Shown here piece by piece: positions 1 through 6,323 of a stretch of 9,443 nucleotides of DNA. Source of the DNA: CAYSCX01 sp964429575 (GTDB lineage Bacteria; Desulfobacterota; Binatia; Binatales; Binataceae); assembly GCA_964429575.1 (NCBI GenBank), contig CAYSCX010000064.1, positions 1-9,443 of the forward strand. The letters are read 5' to 3'. The notes below the pieces were generated by a model. The model made no database searches. It was not told where the DNA came from and saw nothing but the letters and a program-made list of their open reading frames with translations. The position numbers were made by a program, and so were the translations under genes. The stretch's first letter is position 1; each line of letters starts with the position of its first letter.

Positions 1-109
1 CTAGTGCCGTTCCAACTATTTCGAACGACAAGGGCGCAACGGTGTCTGGCCGGGTCGCTGAGGCTTTCACGCGGTCGGCGCTAGGACCAATAAGTTGGAA
101 CGGCACTAG
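1..109. mobile_element. MITE-like element, 109 bp, 17-bp perfect terminal inverted repeats, CTAG ends
   Basis: The first 17 bases (CTAGTGCCGTTCCAACT) are the exact reverse complement of bases 93-109. The interior of about 75 bp has no open frame worth naming, so the element is non-autonomous. Both ends are CTAG. IS630/Tc1-mariner-type elements are known to favour CTAG targets and duplicate the central TA, so the mobile unit may be GTGCC...GGCAC between two TA dinucleotides; a 4-bp CTAG duplication is the alternative. The window starts on the first base of the repeat, so the left flank and the target duplication cannot be checked. The right end overlaps the 3' end of the neighbouring minus-strand gene and supplies its TAG stop. 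The inverted repeat is seen directly; mobility and family are inferred. Confidence 0.75.
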
Positions 110-1077
110 AAGTAAAGCAGCAACACGTCAGCTGCGATCCACAACAGGACCGCCAGTCCGAGCGGCCGGTCCTTGAGCAGCAGATGCGCCGGATCTGCGC
201 CTTCGTTGTACTGTTCGATCAAATACAGGTAGCGCAGGATTCCGAATGCGACCAAGGGGACGGTGAGGTACAAGTTCTGCGTGCCGAGTTTTGCCTCAAT
301 CTCGCCGGACGCGGTGTAGATCATGTAGCTCACCAGCGTCGCGCCGGCGGTAATCGTGATCATCTGATCGACCAGTCGAACGCTGTACGACCCCAGTGCG
401 CCGCGATGGGCCGCGGCGGCGTCGCCCAGGGTGGCCAATTCGTGGCGGCGGCGCGCAAGCACCAGAAACAGCGCCAGCACGAACGTGATGAATACGAGCC
501 AGGGCGATACCGGCGCGCCGATCGCCGCGCCTCCGGCGTACGCGCGCAGTACAAAGCCGACCGCGACTGCGATGACGTCGAGCACGACGATCTGCTTCGC
601 CCATAACGAGTAGGCGAACTGCAGGCCGACGTAAATTCCTGCGACGGCGAGGAATGCGGCTCCGAGCGCGACGCTCAACAGAAGCGCCGCGGCGGCCAGC
701 ACTGCGGCGAGTGCGATCGCGAGGTTGAGGCTGACCTCGCCGCACGCAAGCGGCCGGTCGCACTTCTCAGGATTTTGCCGATCCGCCTCGCGATCCACGA
801 TGTCGTTGAGGACGTAGGTCGCGCTCGATAGCGCACAGAACGCGACGAGACCAGCGAGCGCGAGCGTTACATCGGCGGGATGAAACAGGCGGCGGCTGAA
901 GACCAGCGCCGCAAGGAGCAGCCCGTTCTTGATCCACTGATGGGGGCGCATCAGCGACAGCAGCGCACGCGGAACCGAACGCGCGGCGCGGGCGGCGCCG
1001 GATGCGGACGCGACAGCGGTGCCAGGAGCGGTCACGCGCCCACTTGTAACGTCCTGTGCGCGGACGCCGCAAGTCAT
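106..1077 (-). CDS. UbiA-superfamily prenyltransferase, decaprenyl-phosphate phosphoribosyltransferase-like
   Basis: Polytopic inner-membrane protein of the UbiA superfamily. The best match by recall is decaprenyl-phosphate (polyprenyl-phosphate) phosphoribosyltransferase, which joins PRPP to a polyprenyl phosphate on the way to arabinosyl or ribosyl lipid donors for envelope glycans. The first Asp-rich motif NDIVDREAD is at residues 91-99, followed by NPEKCDRPLA. The second conserved region runs from YSLWAKQIVVLD to RAYAGG (about 156-183), with D167. The typical LLKDRPL segment lies near 300-306, followed by a last hydrophobic helix. There are about eight or nine membrane segments. The ATG at 1077 gives 323 residues with a low-complexity Ala-rich N-terminus. 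A GTG at residue 15 or the Met at residue 43 (ATG at 951, MRPHQWIKN) would be closer to the usual length near 300. The stop TAG is the terminal CTAG of the repeat element at 1-109. The C-terminus looks essentially complete. The exact substrate is not proven. Confidence 0.88.
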   Translation of the reverse strand: MTCGVRAQDVTSGRVTAPGTAVASASGAARAARSVPRALLSLMRPHQWIKNGLLLAALVFSRRLFHPADVTLALAGLVAFCALSSATYVLNDIVDREADRQNPEKCDRPLACGEVSLNLAIALAAVLAAAALLLSVALGAAFLAVAGIYVGLQFAYSLWAKQIVVLDVIAVAVGFVLRAYAGGAAIGAPVSPWLVFITFVLALFLVLARRRHELATLGDAAAAHRGALGSYSVRLVDQMITITAGATLVSYMIYTASGEIEAKLGTQNLYLTVPLVAFGILRYLYLIEQYNEGADPAHLLLKDRPLGLAVLLWIAADVLLLYF

Positions 1078-1130
1078 TGCCCGCCCCGCAGCGCCTGTCG
1101 GCGCGTCGGGGGACCGTTCGAAAAGCGGGC

Positions 1131-1159
1131 TTGACAGGTTTTCCTACAACTTGTAGGGT
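1131..1159 (+). promoter_or_regulatory. Sigma-70-like promoter of the two-TM gene
   Basis: A perfect -35 TTGACA (1131-1136) is followed by a 17-bp spacer and a weak -10 TAGGGT (1154-1159, matching T, A and the final T of the consensus). This would give a leader of about 105 nt before the ATG at 1272. The weak -10 and the dyad in the spacer suggest a regulated promoter. Confidence 0.5.
1143..1157. promoter_or_regulatory. Perfect 15-bp dyad, candidate repressor operator
   Basis: CCTACAA-C-TTGTAGG has 7-bp arms around one base. It lies between the -35 and the -10 and covers the first bases of the -10, the usual place for a repressor that blocks RNA polymerase. The TACA/TGTA half sites loosely recall BlaI/CopY-family operators, but the centre spacing is odd and no regulator gene is in the window, so no family is assigned. 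Confidence 0.5.
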
Positions 1160-1271
1160 ACCGCTTGGGAAGAGTTGAAGATGGGGCGGTAGCAGGCGGC
1201 AGCCGTCTGCCAGTCGGGAGAGGGGGACAGAACCCTTGGCAGGCGGCGCCGCCACATTGAGGCGAATAGCG
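1160..1271 (+). other. Hairpin-rich 5' leader of the two-TM gene
   Basis: Between the predicted transcription start and ATG 1272 there are several inverted repeats: GCAGGCGGC (1192-1200) against GCCGTCTGC (1202-1210, one G-U pair); CTGCCA (1207-1212) against TGGCAG (1237-1242); and the 12-bp palindrome GGCGGCGCCGCC (1242-1253). GCAGGCGGC recurs at 1239-1247. These pairings are partly mutually exclusive. The ribosome site GAGG (1259-1262) lies just downstream. No known riboswitch consensus is satisfied. Confidence 0.35.
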
Positions 1272-2060
1272 ATGACCAACCGCGAGTTCTTTCAACGCAT
1301 CAGACCGTACGACCGCTTTCCCTCTCGCGCACCGCGGGTTGCCGCGCCGGACGACCCTCGCCGTGAGTTGGCCCGCTTTGCTTGTCTTGGCGCCGGGCTG
1401 CTCCTTATCGTCCTTCTGGTAACGGACCGGCACCGCTTTGACTTCGTTGGCCAATTGCCGAATGCTACCGCGATCGTACTTTATGCGCCCGACCCAAGCC
1501 GTCGGGTGGCCCCGCCGGTTGCCGCAGCGACTAATGCGCCTGCGGACTCGGGCGTTCAGGAGCAGGCATACGACTCGGTGATGGCGCTCTTCAATCGAGA
1601 TGGAAGTGCGGTGGCTCCGATGACGCCGGTGGCCAAACCGGCCTCGCCCAATGCGACAAGCGTCGCGTCGCCAGTCGCGGCCAACGTACAGAGCGGGATG
1701 GTGGTGCTGACTGACGGAATGGAAGGTCGCGATATGCCGTCGCAGAACCTGGTGGATCGAGCGGTCGGCGTCGTGGGCGGATTCGTCAACCGCGATGCGA
1801 TCGAACGGGTTGTGCGTACCGAGGCGAAAGCCGCCGGTGACATGCTCGCCGATCTGCGCTTCGTCATGGCCAGGCACATGACTTTCTTCGAGGACACGCT
1901 CGGCGTCGACCGGAGCGAAGGCGCTGCTTGGCTCATTGTCATGGCGGCCGGCCTGTTGGTCTTTACGCTGTTCCTGCTGATGGCTGGAAAGATGAACGAG
2001 CGCGCGCTCGATGACCGATACATGCATCCGCAGGCGATGCATTACGCGACCCGCCGATAG
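1272..2060 (+). CDS. Unrecognised protein with two membrane segments
   Basis: I do not recognise this 262-residue protein. It has an Arg-rich N-terminal tail (about 1-34), a first membrane segment at about 35-51 (FACLGAGLLLIVLLV), and a long middle part (about 52-215). The middle part begins with a Pro/Ala/Val-rich low-complexity stretch (about 73-140) and passes into a more ordered, probably helical region (about 155-212). A second membrane segment is at about 217-238, followed by a short polar tail. If both segments span, the middle part is periplasmic. ATG 1272 is preferred to the upstream in-frame TTG at 1236 because GAGG (1259-1262) lies 9 nt before it. The gene stands alone between a regulated-looking promoter and the box operon promoter. 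Codon use resembles the neighbours, so recent transfer is not evident. Confidence 0.72.
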   Translation: MTNREFFQRIRPYDRFPSRAPRVAAPDDPRRELARFACLGAGLLLIVLLVTDRHRFDFVGQLPNATAIVLYAPDPSRRVAPPVAAATNAPADSGVQEQAYDSVMALFNRDGSAVAPMTPVAKPASPNATSVASPVAANVQSGMVVLTDGMEGRDMPSQNLVDRAVGVVGGFVNRDAIERVVRTEAKAAGDMLADLRFVMARHMTFFEDTLGVDRSEGAAWLIVMAAGLLVFTLFLLMAGKMNERALDDRYMHPQAMHYATRR

Positions 2061-2091
2061 CGGAATCGCGGAGTGCGCGACGCTTCGACTT

Positions 2092-2105
2092 TCAGCCTTG
2101 GCTGA
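2092..2105. repeat. Short perfect inverted repeat TCAGCC-TT-GGCTGA
   Basis: A 14-bp dyad lies 32 bp after the stop of the two-TM gene. It has no following T-run, so it is not a clear intrinsic terminator. It may be an operator half of the box promoter region or chance. Confidence 0.3.
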
Positions 2106-2143
2106 CGCATCGTTCTGAACATTCGTTTCGCTCTCGCGGCTTG

Positions 2144-2183
2144 CTCGCCGCGGCGAGACATCCGGGCCGATCGCGGCTATAAT
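2144..2183 (+). promoter_or_regulatory. Promoter of the boxC-boxB-kinase operon, with a palindrome overlapping the -35
   Basis: The -10 is a perfect TATAAT at 2178-2183. With a 17-bp spacer the -35 is GAGACA (2155-2160, last four bases matching TTGACA). The 14-bp perfect palindrome CTCGCCGCGGCGAG (2144-2157) overlaps the start of this -35 and is a candidate operator. Transcription should begin about 6-8 bases after the -10, at 2189-2191, immediately before the ATG at 2192, so the mRNA would be leaderless or nearly so. No Shine-Dalgarno sequence is present, which agrees. Confidence 0.6.
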
Positions 2184-2191
2184 CCGTCGCG

Positions 2192-3811
2192 ATGGACCCG
2201 ATTCGTTTCGAGACCCATCCATCGCAGTACCGCCATCTGCGGCTCGAGACCGAAGGCGCGTGCGCACGCATCGCGCTGAAGGTCGATGAGGGCGGCGGCG
2301 TACGCCCCGGCTACGCGCTTAAACTGAATTCCTATGATCTCGGCGTCGATATCGAGCTTGCCGACGCGGTAAACCGGCTAAGGTTCGAACATCCGGAAGT
2401 CGCGGTGGTCGCGTTGACCAGCGCAACGGAGGGGCTGTTTTCGGCGGGCGCGAACATCTTCATGCTCGCGTCGTCGGATCACAGCTTCAAGGTCAACTTT
2501 TGCAAGTACACCAACGAGACGCGCCTCGCGATCGAAGAGGCGAGCGCCGAGAGCGGCCAGCGCTACATTGCGGTGCTCAACGGCGTCACCAGCGGCGGCG
2601 GCTACGAACTCGCGCTCGCGTGCGACGAGATTTGGCTGGTCGATGACCGCCGTTCGGCGGTAAGCCTGCCTGAGATACCGTTCCTCGGCGTGTTGCCCGG
2701 CACCGGCGGTCTGGTGCGGCTGACCGACAAGCGCAAAGTGCGGCGCGATCTCGCCGACGTGTTCGTTACGCTGGCGGAGGGCGTGCGTGGAGAACGAGCG
2801 CGTGAGTGGGGGCTGGTCGATGCGGTAATACCGCGGTCGCGATTCAGCGAAGAAGTCGCGGAGCGGATGCGCAAGCTCGCGGGCGCACGCGCTCCGAGTG
2901 GAGAATCGCCCGCGGGCGTGACGCTCGACGCGCTGGCTCCCTCAGAGACCGCCGACGAGGTCCGCTACCGCCACCTTGCGCTGCGACTCGATCACGAACG
3001 GCGCATCGCTGAGATGATCATCGGGGGACCGGACAAACCCGCGAACGGCGCACCCGAGGCGAGCGCGGATTACTACCCCCTCAGGCTGTTTCGTGAAATC
3101 GATGACGCGCTCTGCCGCTTGCGCTTCAACCACCCGGAGACCGGGCTCGTGCTGGTCAAGTGCCAGGGTGATCTCGACCGCGTGCTCACCTACGACCGCG
3201 CGCTTGTCGAGAATCGCTTGCAGTGGTTTGCGCGCGAGACGTTGCTGCTGCTCCGGCGCGTGCTTAAGCGGATGGACGTGACCGCGAAGAGTTTCTTCGC
3301 GATTGTGGACGAAGGCTCGTGTTCCGGTGGGTTCCTGCTCGAACTCGCGCTCGCCTCGGACCGCATATACATGAAATCGGGAGTCGATGCGTCGATCGCG
3401 ACCGGTCCGGCCAACGCGGGCGTGCTCCCGATGGGCAACGGATTGAGCCGTCTTGCGACGCGCTTTCTCGACGATCCCGGGAAGGTCAGGCATGCACTCG
3501 ATCGCGCGCGATTTGACGCAGATGCTGCGCGCGCGGCGGGACTGGTGACCTCTGCTCCTGACGAACTAGACTGGGATGACGAGCTTCGAATCGCGATCGA
3601 TGAGCGCCGGTCGCTCTCGCCCGATGCGCTGACTGGCATGGAGGCGAGCCTGCGGTTCGCCGGGCCGGAGACGATGGAGACGAAAATCTTCGGGCGCCTT
3701 TCGGCGTGGCAGAACTGGATCTTCCAACGTCCGAATGCGGTCGGCGAGCGCGGCGCGTTGCGGCTCTACGGACAGCCGCAGAGCCCGCAATTCGACTGGA
3801 GAAGGACATGA
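2192..3811 (+). CDS. boxC: Benzoyl-CoA-dihydrodiol lyase / 2,3-epoxybenzoyl-CoA dihydrolase BoxC
   Basis: Cytoplasmic ring-cleaving enzyme of the aerobic benzoyl-CoA pathway. It converts 2,3-epoxybenzoyl-CoA with water to 3,4-didehydroadipyl-CoA semialdehyde and formate. The 539 residues are close to the usual length of about 550. An N-terminal crotonase-like domain has the oxyanion-hole elements FSAGANIF (83-90) and GVTSGGGYELALACDE (131-146), then SLPEIPFLGVLPGTGGL (158-174). A second, degenerate crotonase-like half contains DEGSCSGGFLLELALASDR (373-391) and GNGLSRLATRFL. The C-terminus carries the BoxC-type signature GMEASLRFAGPETMETKIF and AWQNWIFQRPNAVG (505-518). The start is ATG 2192, which has no ribosome site but lies about 8 nt after a perfect -10. 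The stop TGA overlaps the boxB ATG by one base. Family membership is strong by motif and by the adjacent boxB. Confidence 0.95.
   Translation: MDPIRFETHPSQYRHLRLETEGACARIALKVDEGGGVRPGYALKLNSYDLGVDIELADAVNRLRFEHPEVAVVALTSATEGLFSAGANIFMLASSDHSFKVNFCKYTNETRLAIEEASAESGQRYIAVLNGVTSGGGYELALACDEIWLVDDRRSAVSLPEIPFLGVLPGTGGLVRLTDKRKVRRDLADVFVTLAEGVRGERAREWGLVDAVIPRSRFSEEVAERMRKLAGARAPSGESPAGVTLDALAPSETADEVRYRHLALRLDHERRIAEMIIGGPDKPANGAPEASADYYPLRLFREIDDALCRLRFNHPETGLVLVKCQGDLDRVLTYDRALVENRLQWFARETLLLLRRVLKRMDVTAKSFFAIVDEGSCSGGFLLELALASDRIYMKSGVDASIATGPANAGVLPMGNGLSRLATRFLDDPGKVRHALDRARFDADAARAAGLVTSAPDELDWDDELRIAIDERRSLSPDALTGMEASLRFAGPETMETKIFGRLSAWQNWIFQRPNAVGERGALRLYGQPQSPQFDWRRT
3798..3801 (+). 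promoter_or_regulatory. Ribosome binding site deciding the boxB start
   Basis: GGAG lies 6 nt before ATG 3808, inside the last codons of boxC. It supports 3808 over an upstream in-frame ATG at 3706 that would force a 100-base overlap with boxC. Confidence 0.7.
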
Positions 3812-5205
3812 GCGCTGAGATTCCCAACAACGTCGATCTCGGCCACGACCGCCAATTGAGCCGCGCGCTCGCGACCTGGCATCCACGCTTCCTCCAGTGG
3901 TGGCGCGAGATGGGGCCGGAGGGATTCGGCACCTCGCAGGTGTATCTGCGCACCGCGATCAGTGCGTCGGCCGACGGGTGGGCGAATTACGGATACGTTC
4001 GCATGCCCGACTATCGGTGGGGAATCTTTCTCGCGCCGCCCAACAAACGCCGGATCGGATTTGGCGACCATGTCGAAGATCAACCGTGGCAGACACTGCC
4101 CGGTGAGTATCGCAAGGAGCTGCGACGCATCATCGTAACGCAGGGCGACACTGAACCTGCGTCGGTCGAACAGCAGCGGCACTTGGGAGCAACCGCGCCG
4201 TCACTCTACGATCTGCGCAACCTGTTCCAGGTCAATGTCGAGGAAGCGCGACACCTGTGGGCGATGGTGTACCTGTTGCAGCGATTCTTCGGGCGCGACG
4301 GCCGCGAGGAGGCTGAAGAGCTGATCACGCGCCGCAGCGGACACGCCGACCATCCACGCCTGCTCAACGCATTCAACGCGCCGGTGCGCGACTGGCTCGA
4401 CTTCTTCTGCTTCTGCATGTTTACCGATCGCGACGGCAAGTATCAGCTCGCAGCGCTCGCCGAGAGCGGATTCGATCCGCTCGCGCGCACCACCCGCTTC
4501 ATGCTCACCGAGGAGGCGTTTCACATGTTCGTCGGCGAGACCGGGATTCAACGCGTCGCGCAACGAAGCGCCGAGTTGATGAAGTCAGCGGGACGCGACG
4601 ACATCTTCGACCTTGGCGCAGTCCCGCTCGCGGTGCTTCAGAAGTACGTGAACCTCTGGTACTCGGAAAGCCTCGATCTGTTTGGCAGTGAGGACTCCAG
4701 CAACGCAGCCAACTACTTTGCCGCCGGGCTGAAGGCGCGCTACCGCGAGAGTGCCGGCAACCTCCATCCCGACCATCGCGCGCTCGAAGGTGAATACGAA
4801 TTCAAGCGGCCCGACGGCTCCGTCGAGCGCATCCCGCTGCGTCGCGCGATGAACGCGCTGCTGCGCGACGCGTACGTCGAGGACTGCGAGCGGGCGCTCA
4901 AGCGTTGGAACGCGGAGTTGGAAAAGCGGGGCGTCGATGCGCGCCTTGGCCTTCCGGCGCGAGGCTTCAACCGCAAGATCGGGGTGTACGTGGCGACGCC
5001 GACCGATCCGGCCGGCCAAATCATCTCCCACGATGAACTCGCGTTGCGACGCGGCGAGTGGCTGCCGAGCGAGGACGACCGCAGACGCGTCGCCGCTCTT
5101 TTGAAGCCGGTGCATGAGCCGGGGAAGATGTCAGGCTGGATCGCGCCGCCCGCGCGCGGGGTCAACGGCCAACCGCTGGAATTCGAGTACGTGCGGTTCT
5201 CCTGA
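3808..5205 (+). CDS. boxB: Benzoyl-CoA 2,3-epoxidase, diiron oxygenase subunit BoxB
   Basis: Oxygenase component that epoxidises benzoyl-CoA at C2-C3 using O2 and electrons delivered by the NADPH reductase BoxA. The 465 residues match the usual length of about 470. Ferritin-like diiron ligands are visible as two ExxH pairs, E146/H149 (VEEARH) and E236/H239 (TEEAFH). E121 (ASVEQQ) and an Asp in FTDRDGK (D207 or D209) are in the places expected from the published class I-like diiron site. The N-terminal part (GFGTSQVYLRTAIS, then DGWANYGYVRMPDYRWGIF) and the C-terminal part (RGFNRKIGVY, ending EYVRFS) also agree with the family. It overlaps boxC by ATGA, so the two are translationally coupled consecutive pathway enzymes. 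The gap of 35 nt to the kinase gene indicates one operon. No boxA is adjacent. Confidence 0.95.
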   Translation: MSAEIPNNVDLGHDRQLSRALATWHPRFLQWWREMGPEGFGTSQVYLRTAISASADGWANYGYVRMPDYRWGIFLAPPNKRRIGFGDHVEDQPWQTLPGEYRKELRRIIVTQGDTEPASVEQQRHLGATAPSLYDLRNLFQVNVEEARHLWAMVYLLQRFFGRDGREEAEELITRRSGHADHPRLLNAFNAPVRDWLDFFCFCMFTDRDGKYQLAALAESGFDPLARTTRFMLTEEAFHMFVGETGIQRVAQRSAELMKSAGRDDIFDLGAVPLAVLQKYVNLWYSESLDLFGSEDSSNAANYFAAGLKARYRESAGNLHPDHRALEGEYEFKRPDGSVERIPLRRAMNALLRDAYVEDCERALKRWNAELEKRGVDARLGLPARGFNRKIGVYVATPTDPAGQIISHDELALRRGEWLPSEDDRRRVAALLKPVHEPGKMSGWIAPPARGVNGQPLEFEYVRFS

Positions 5206-5240
5206 GACGGCCGCCAAGCAGAAGGGATTCGCGCGACCAG

Positions 5241-6305
5241 ATGAGCACCGACACGCAGGAGAAGACCGGACCGTCGGCGACCGTCAACCTCGAGGGACTC
5301 ATGCGCTTCTTTGCGGAGCGCAATCTAGGCGATCCCGCTGGCATGCGGACCGAGAACATCTCGTTGGGCCATTCGAACGAGGTGCACCTGGTTCACTTCG
5401 AGGACCAGCATTGGGCGCTGCGCCGTCCGCCGCGCGGCCCGCTGCTGCCGACCGCGCATGATGTGATGCGCGAGTATCGGGTGCTGAAGGCGCTACAACA
5501 AACACCCGTGCCGCTGCCGCGCGTGTACGCGGCGTGCGACGATCCGTCGTACATCGGCGCGCCGTTCTACCTGATGGAGTACATGCGGGGTCAGGTGATT
5601 CGCGCCGACGGCAAGAGCTTCGCCGCGACGCACCAGCTTCGCAAGCGCGTCAGCGAGCAAGTCGTCGATGTGCTGGTTGCGCTACAGGATGTCGATTGGC
5701 GCGCGGTGGGGCTCGAGGGGTTCGGGCGTCCCGACGGATACCTCGAAAGACAGTTGAGGCGCTGGGTCGATCAGTTGGAGCGTACGATTCCCCATACTCG
5801 GCCGCTGCCCGTGATGGAGAAAGTGCGCGGCTGGTTGAATGCTCACATTCCGGAATCGCCCGCGGCGACCATCGTTCACGGCGACTACAAGCTCGACAAC
5901 GTGATGTTCAATCCCGAGCCGCCTCCGGCGATCATCGCGGTGTTCGATTGGGAAATGTCCACCATCGGCGATCCGCTTGCGGACTTCGGATGGATGCTCT
6001 CGTACTGGCCGGATTCGGAAGACGGCGCGCAACGCCAAGGTGCCGCAGCGGGCATGCCTGTCGAGCCGGGGTACTTGGCGCGGCGTGAAATGATCGAGCG
6101 CTACGAGGTGCAGACCGGCCGCGTGATGCGACAGTTCGGCTTCTACCAGGCCATTGCGCTCTTCAAGCTCGCGATAATTTGCGAGGGAAGCTACGCGCGC
6201 TACCTGCGCGGACAGACTGACGATCCGATCTTCGCCGGACACAAGGAACGCGTCCCCGCACTCGCCGACGCCGCCTGGGAGGCGTGCAACTCCGCGCGCG
6301 GCTGA
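5241..6305 (+). CDS. APH-fold phosphotransferase of the acyl-CoA-associated clade
   Basis: Cytoplasmic kinase-fold protein of 354 residues in the aminoglycoside phosphotransferase/ACAD10-like family. The N-lobe has SLGHSNEVHLV (41-51) and WALRRPPRGPLLPTAHDV (58-75), where Arg stands at the usual Lys position, as is typical of this clade. LMEYMRG (111-117) is the hinge. The catalytic loop is HGDYKLDN (213-220) with D215 and N220, and the metal motif is FDWEM (235-239) with D236. Relatives occur beside acyl-CoA dehydrogenases. The related LvaA and ACAD10/11 kinases phosphorylate 4-hydroxyacyl-CoAs so the hydroxyl can leave. A role on a hydroxyacyl-CoA of aromatic or fatty-acid breakdown is inferred from that and from its place as third gene of the box operon; the substrate is not known. 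GAAGGGA (5221-5227) lies 13 nt before the ATG, which is long for a ribosome site. Antibiotic resistance is unlikely. Confidence 0.88.
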   Translation: MSTDTQEKTGPSATVNLEGLMRFFAERNLGDPAGMRTENISLGHSNEVHLVHFEDQHWALRRPPRGPLLPTAHDVMREYRVLKALQQTPVPLPRVYAACDDPSYIGAPFYLMEYMRGQVIRADGKSFAATHQLRKRVSEQVVDVLVALQDVDWRAVGLEGFGRPDGYLERQLRRWVDQLERTIPHTRPLPVMEKVRGWLNAHIPESPAATIVHGDYKLDNVMFNPEPPPAIIAVFDWEMSTIGDPLADFGWMLSYWPDSEDGAQRQGAAAGMPVEPGYLARREMIERYEVQTGRVMRQFGFYQAIALFKLAIICEGSYARYLRGQTDDPIFAGHKERVPALADAAWEACNSARG

Positions 6306-6323
6306 TCTCCCCCGCCGGTTTCT

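Larger units (their letters stand above)
1078..1271. other. Divergent intergenic region between the UbiA-type gene and the two-TM gene
   Basis: About 190 bp separates two divergent starts. It contains a plus-strand promoter, a perfect dyad between its -35 and -10, and a leader rich in short inverted repeats. I see no convincing separate promoter for the minus-strand UbiA-type gene; it may share control through the symmetric dyad or start further inside. No small ORF or RNA gene stands out. Confidence 0.6.

Noticed and set aside
1192..1262. Riboswitch resemblance: AGTCGGGAGAG recalls the B12 box or the start of a glycine aptamer
   Set aside because: The other conserved elements of cobalamin and glycine aptamers are missing, so the match is a short purine-rich coincidence.
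1074..2267. 397-residue minus-strand frame across the two-TM gene and the boxC start
   Set aside because: It covers two promoters and two better-supported genes on the other strand, and the product is an Arg-rich mixture with no domain.
3706..3807. Upstream ATG extending boxB by 34 codons
   Set aside because: It overlaps the conserved C-terminus of BoxC. The ATGA overlap and GGAG before 3808 give the expected BoxB N-terminus.
5241..6305. Aminoglycoside resistance gene
   Set aside because: The LRRPP motif and box operon context point to the acyl-CoA-associated clade rather than to drug-modifying enzymes.
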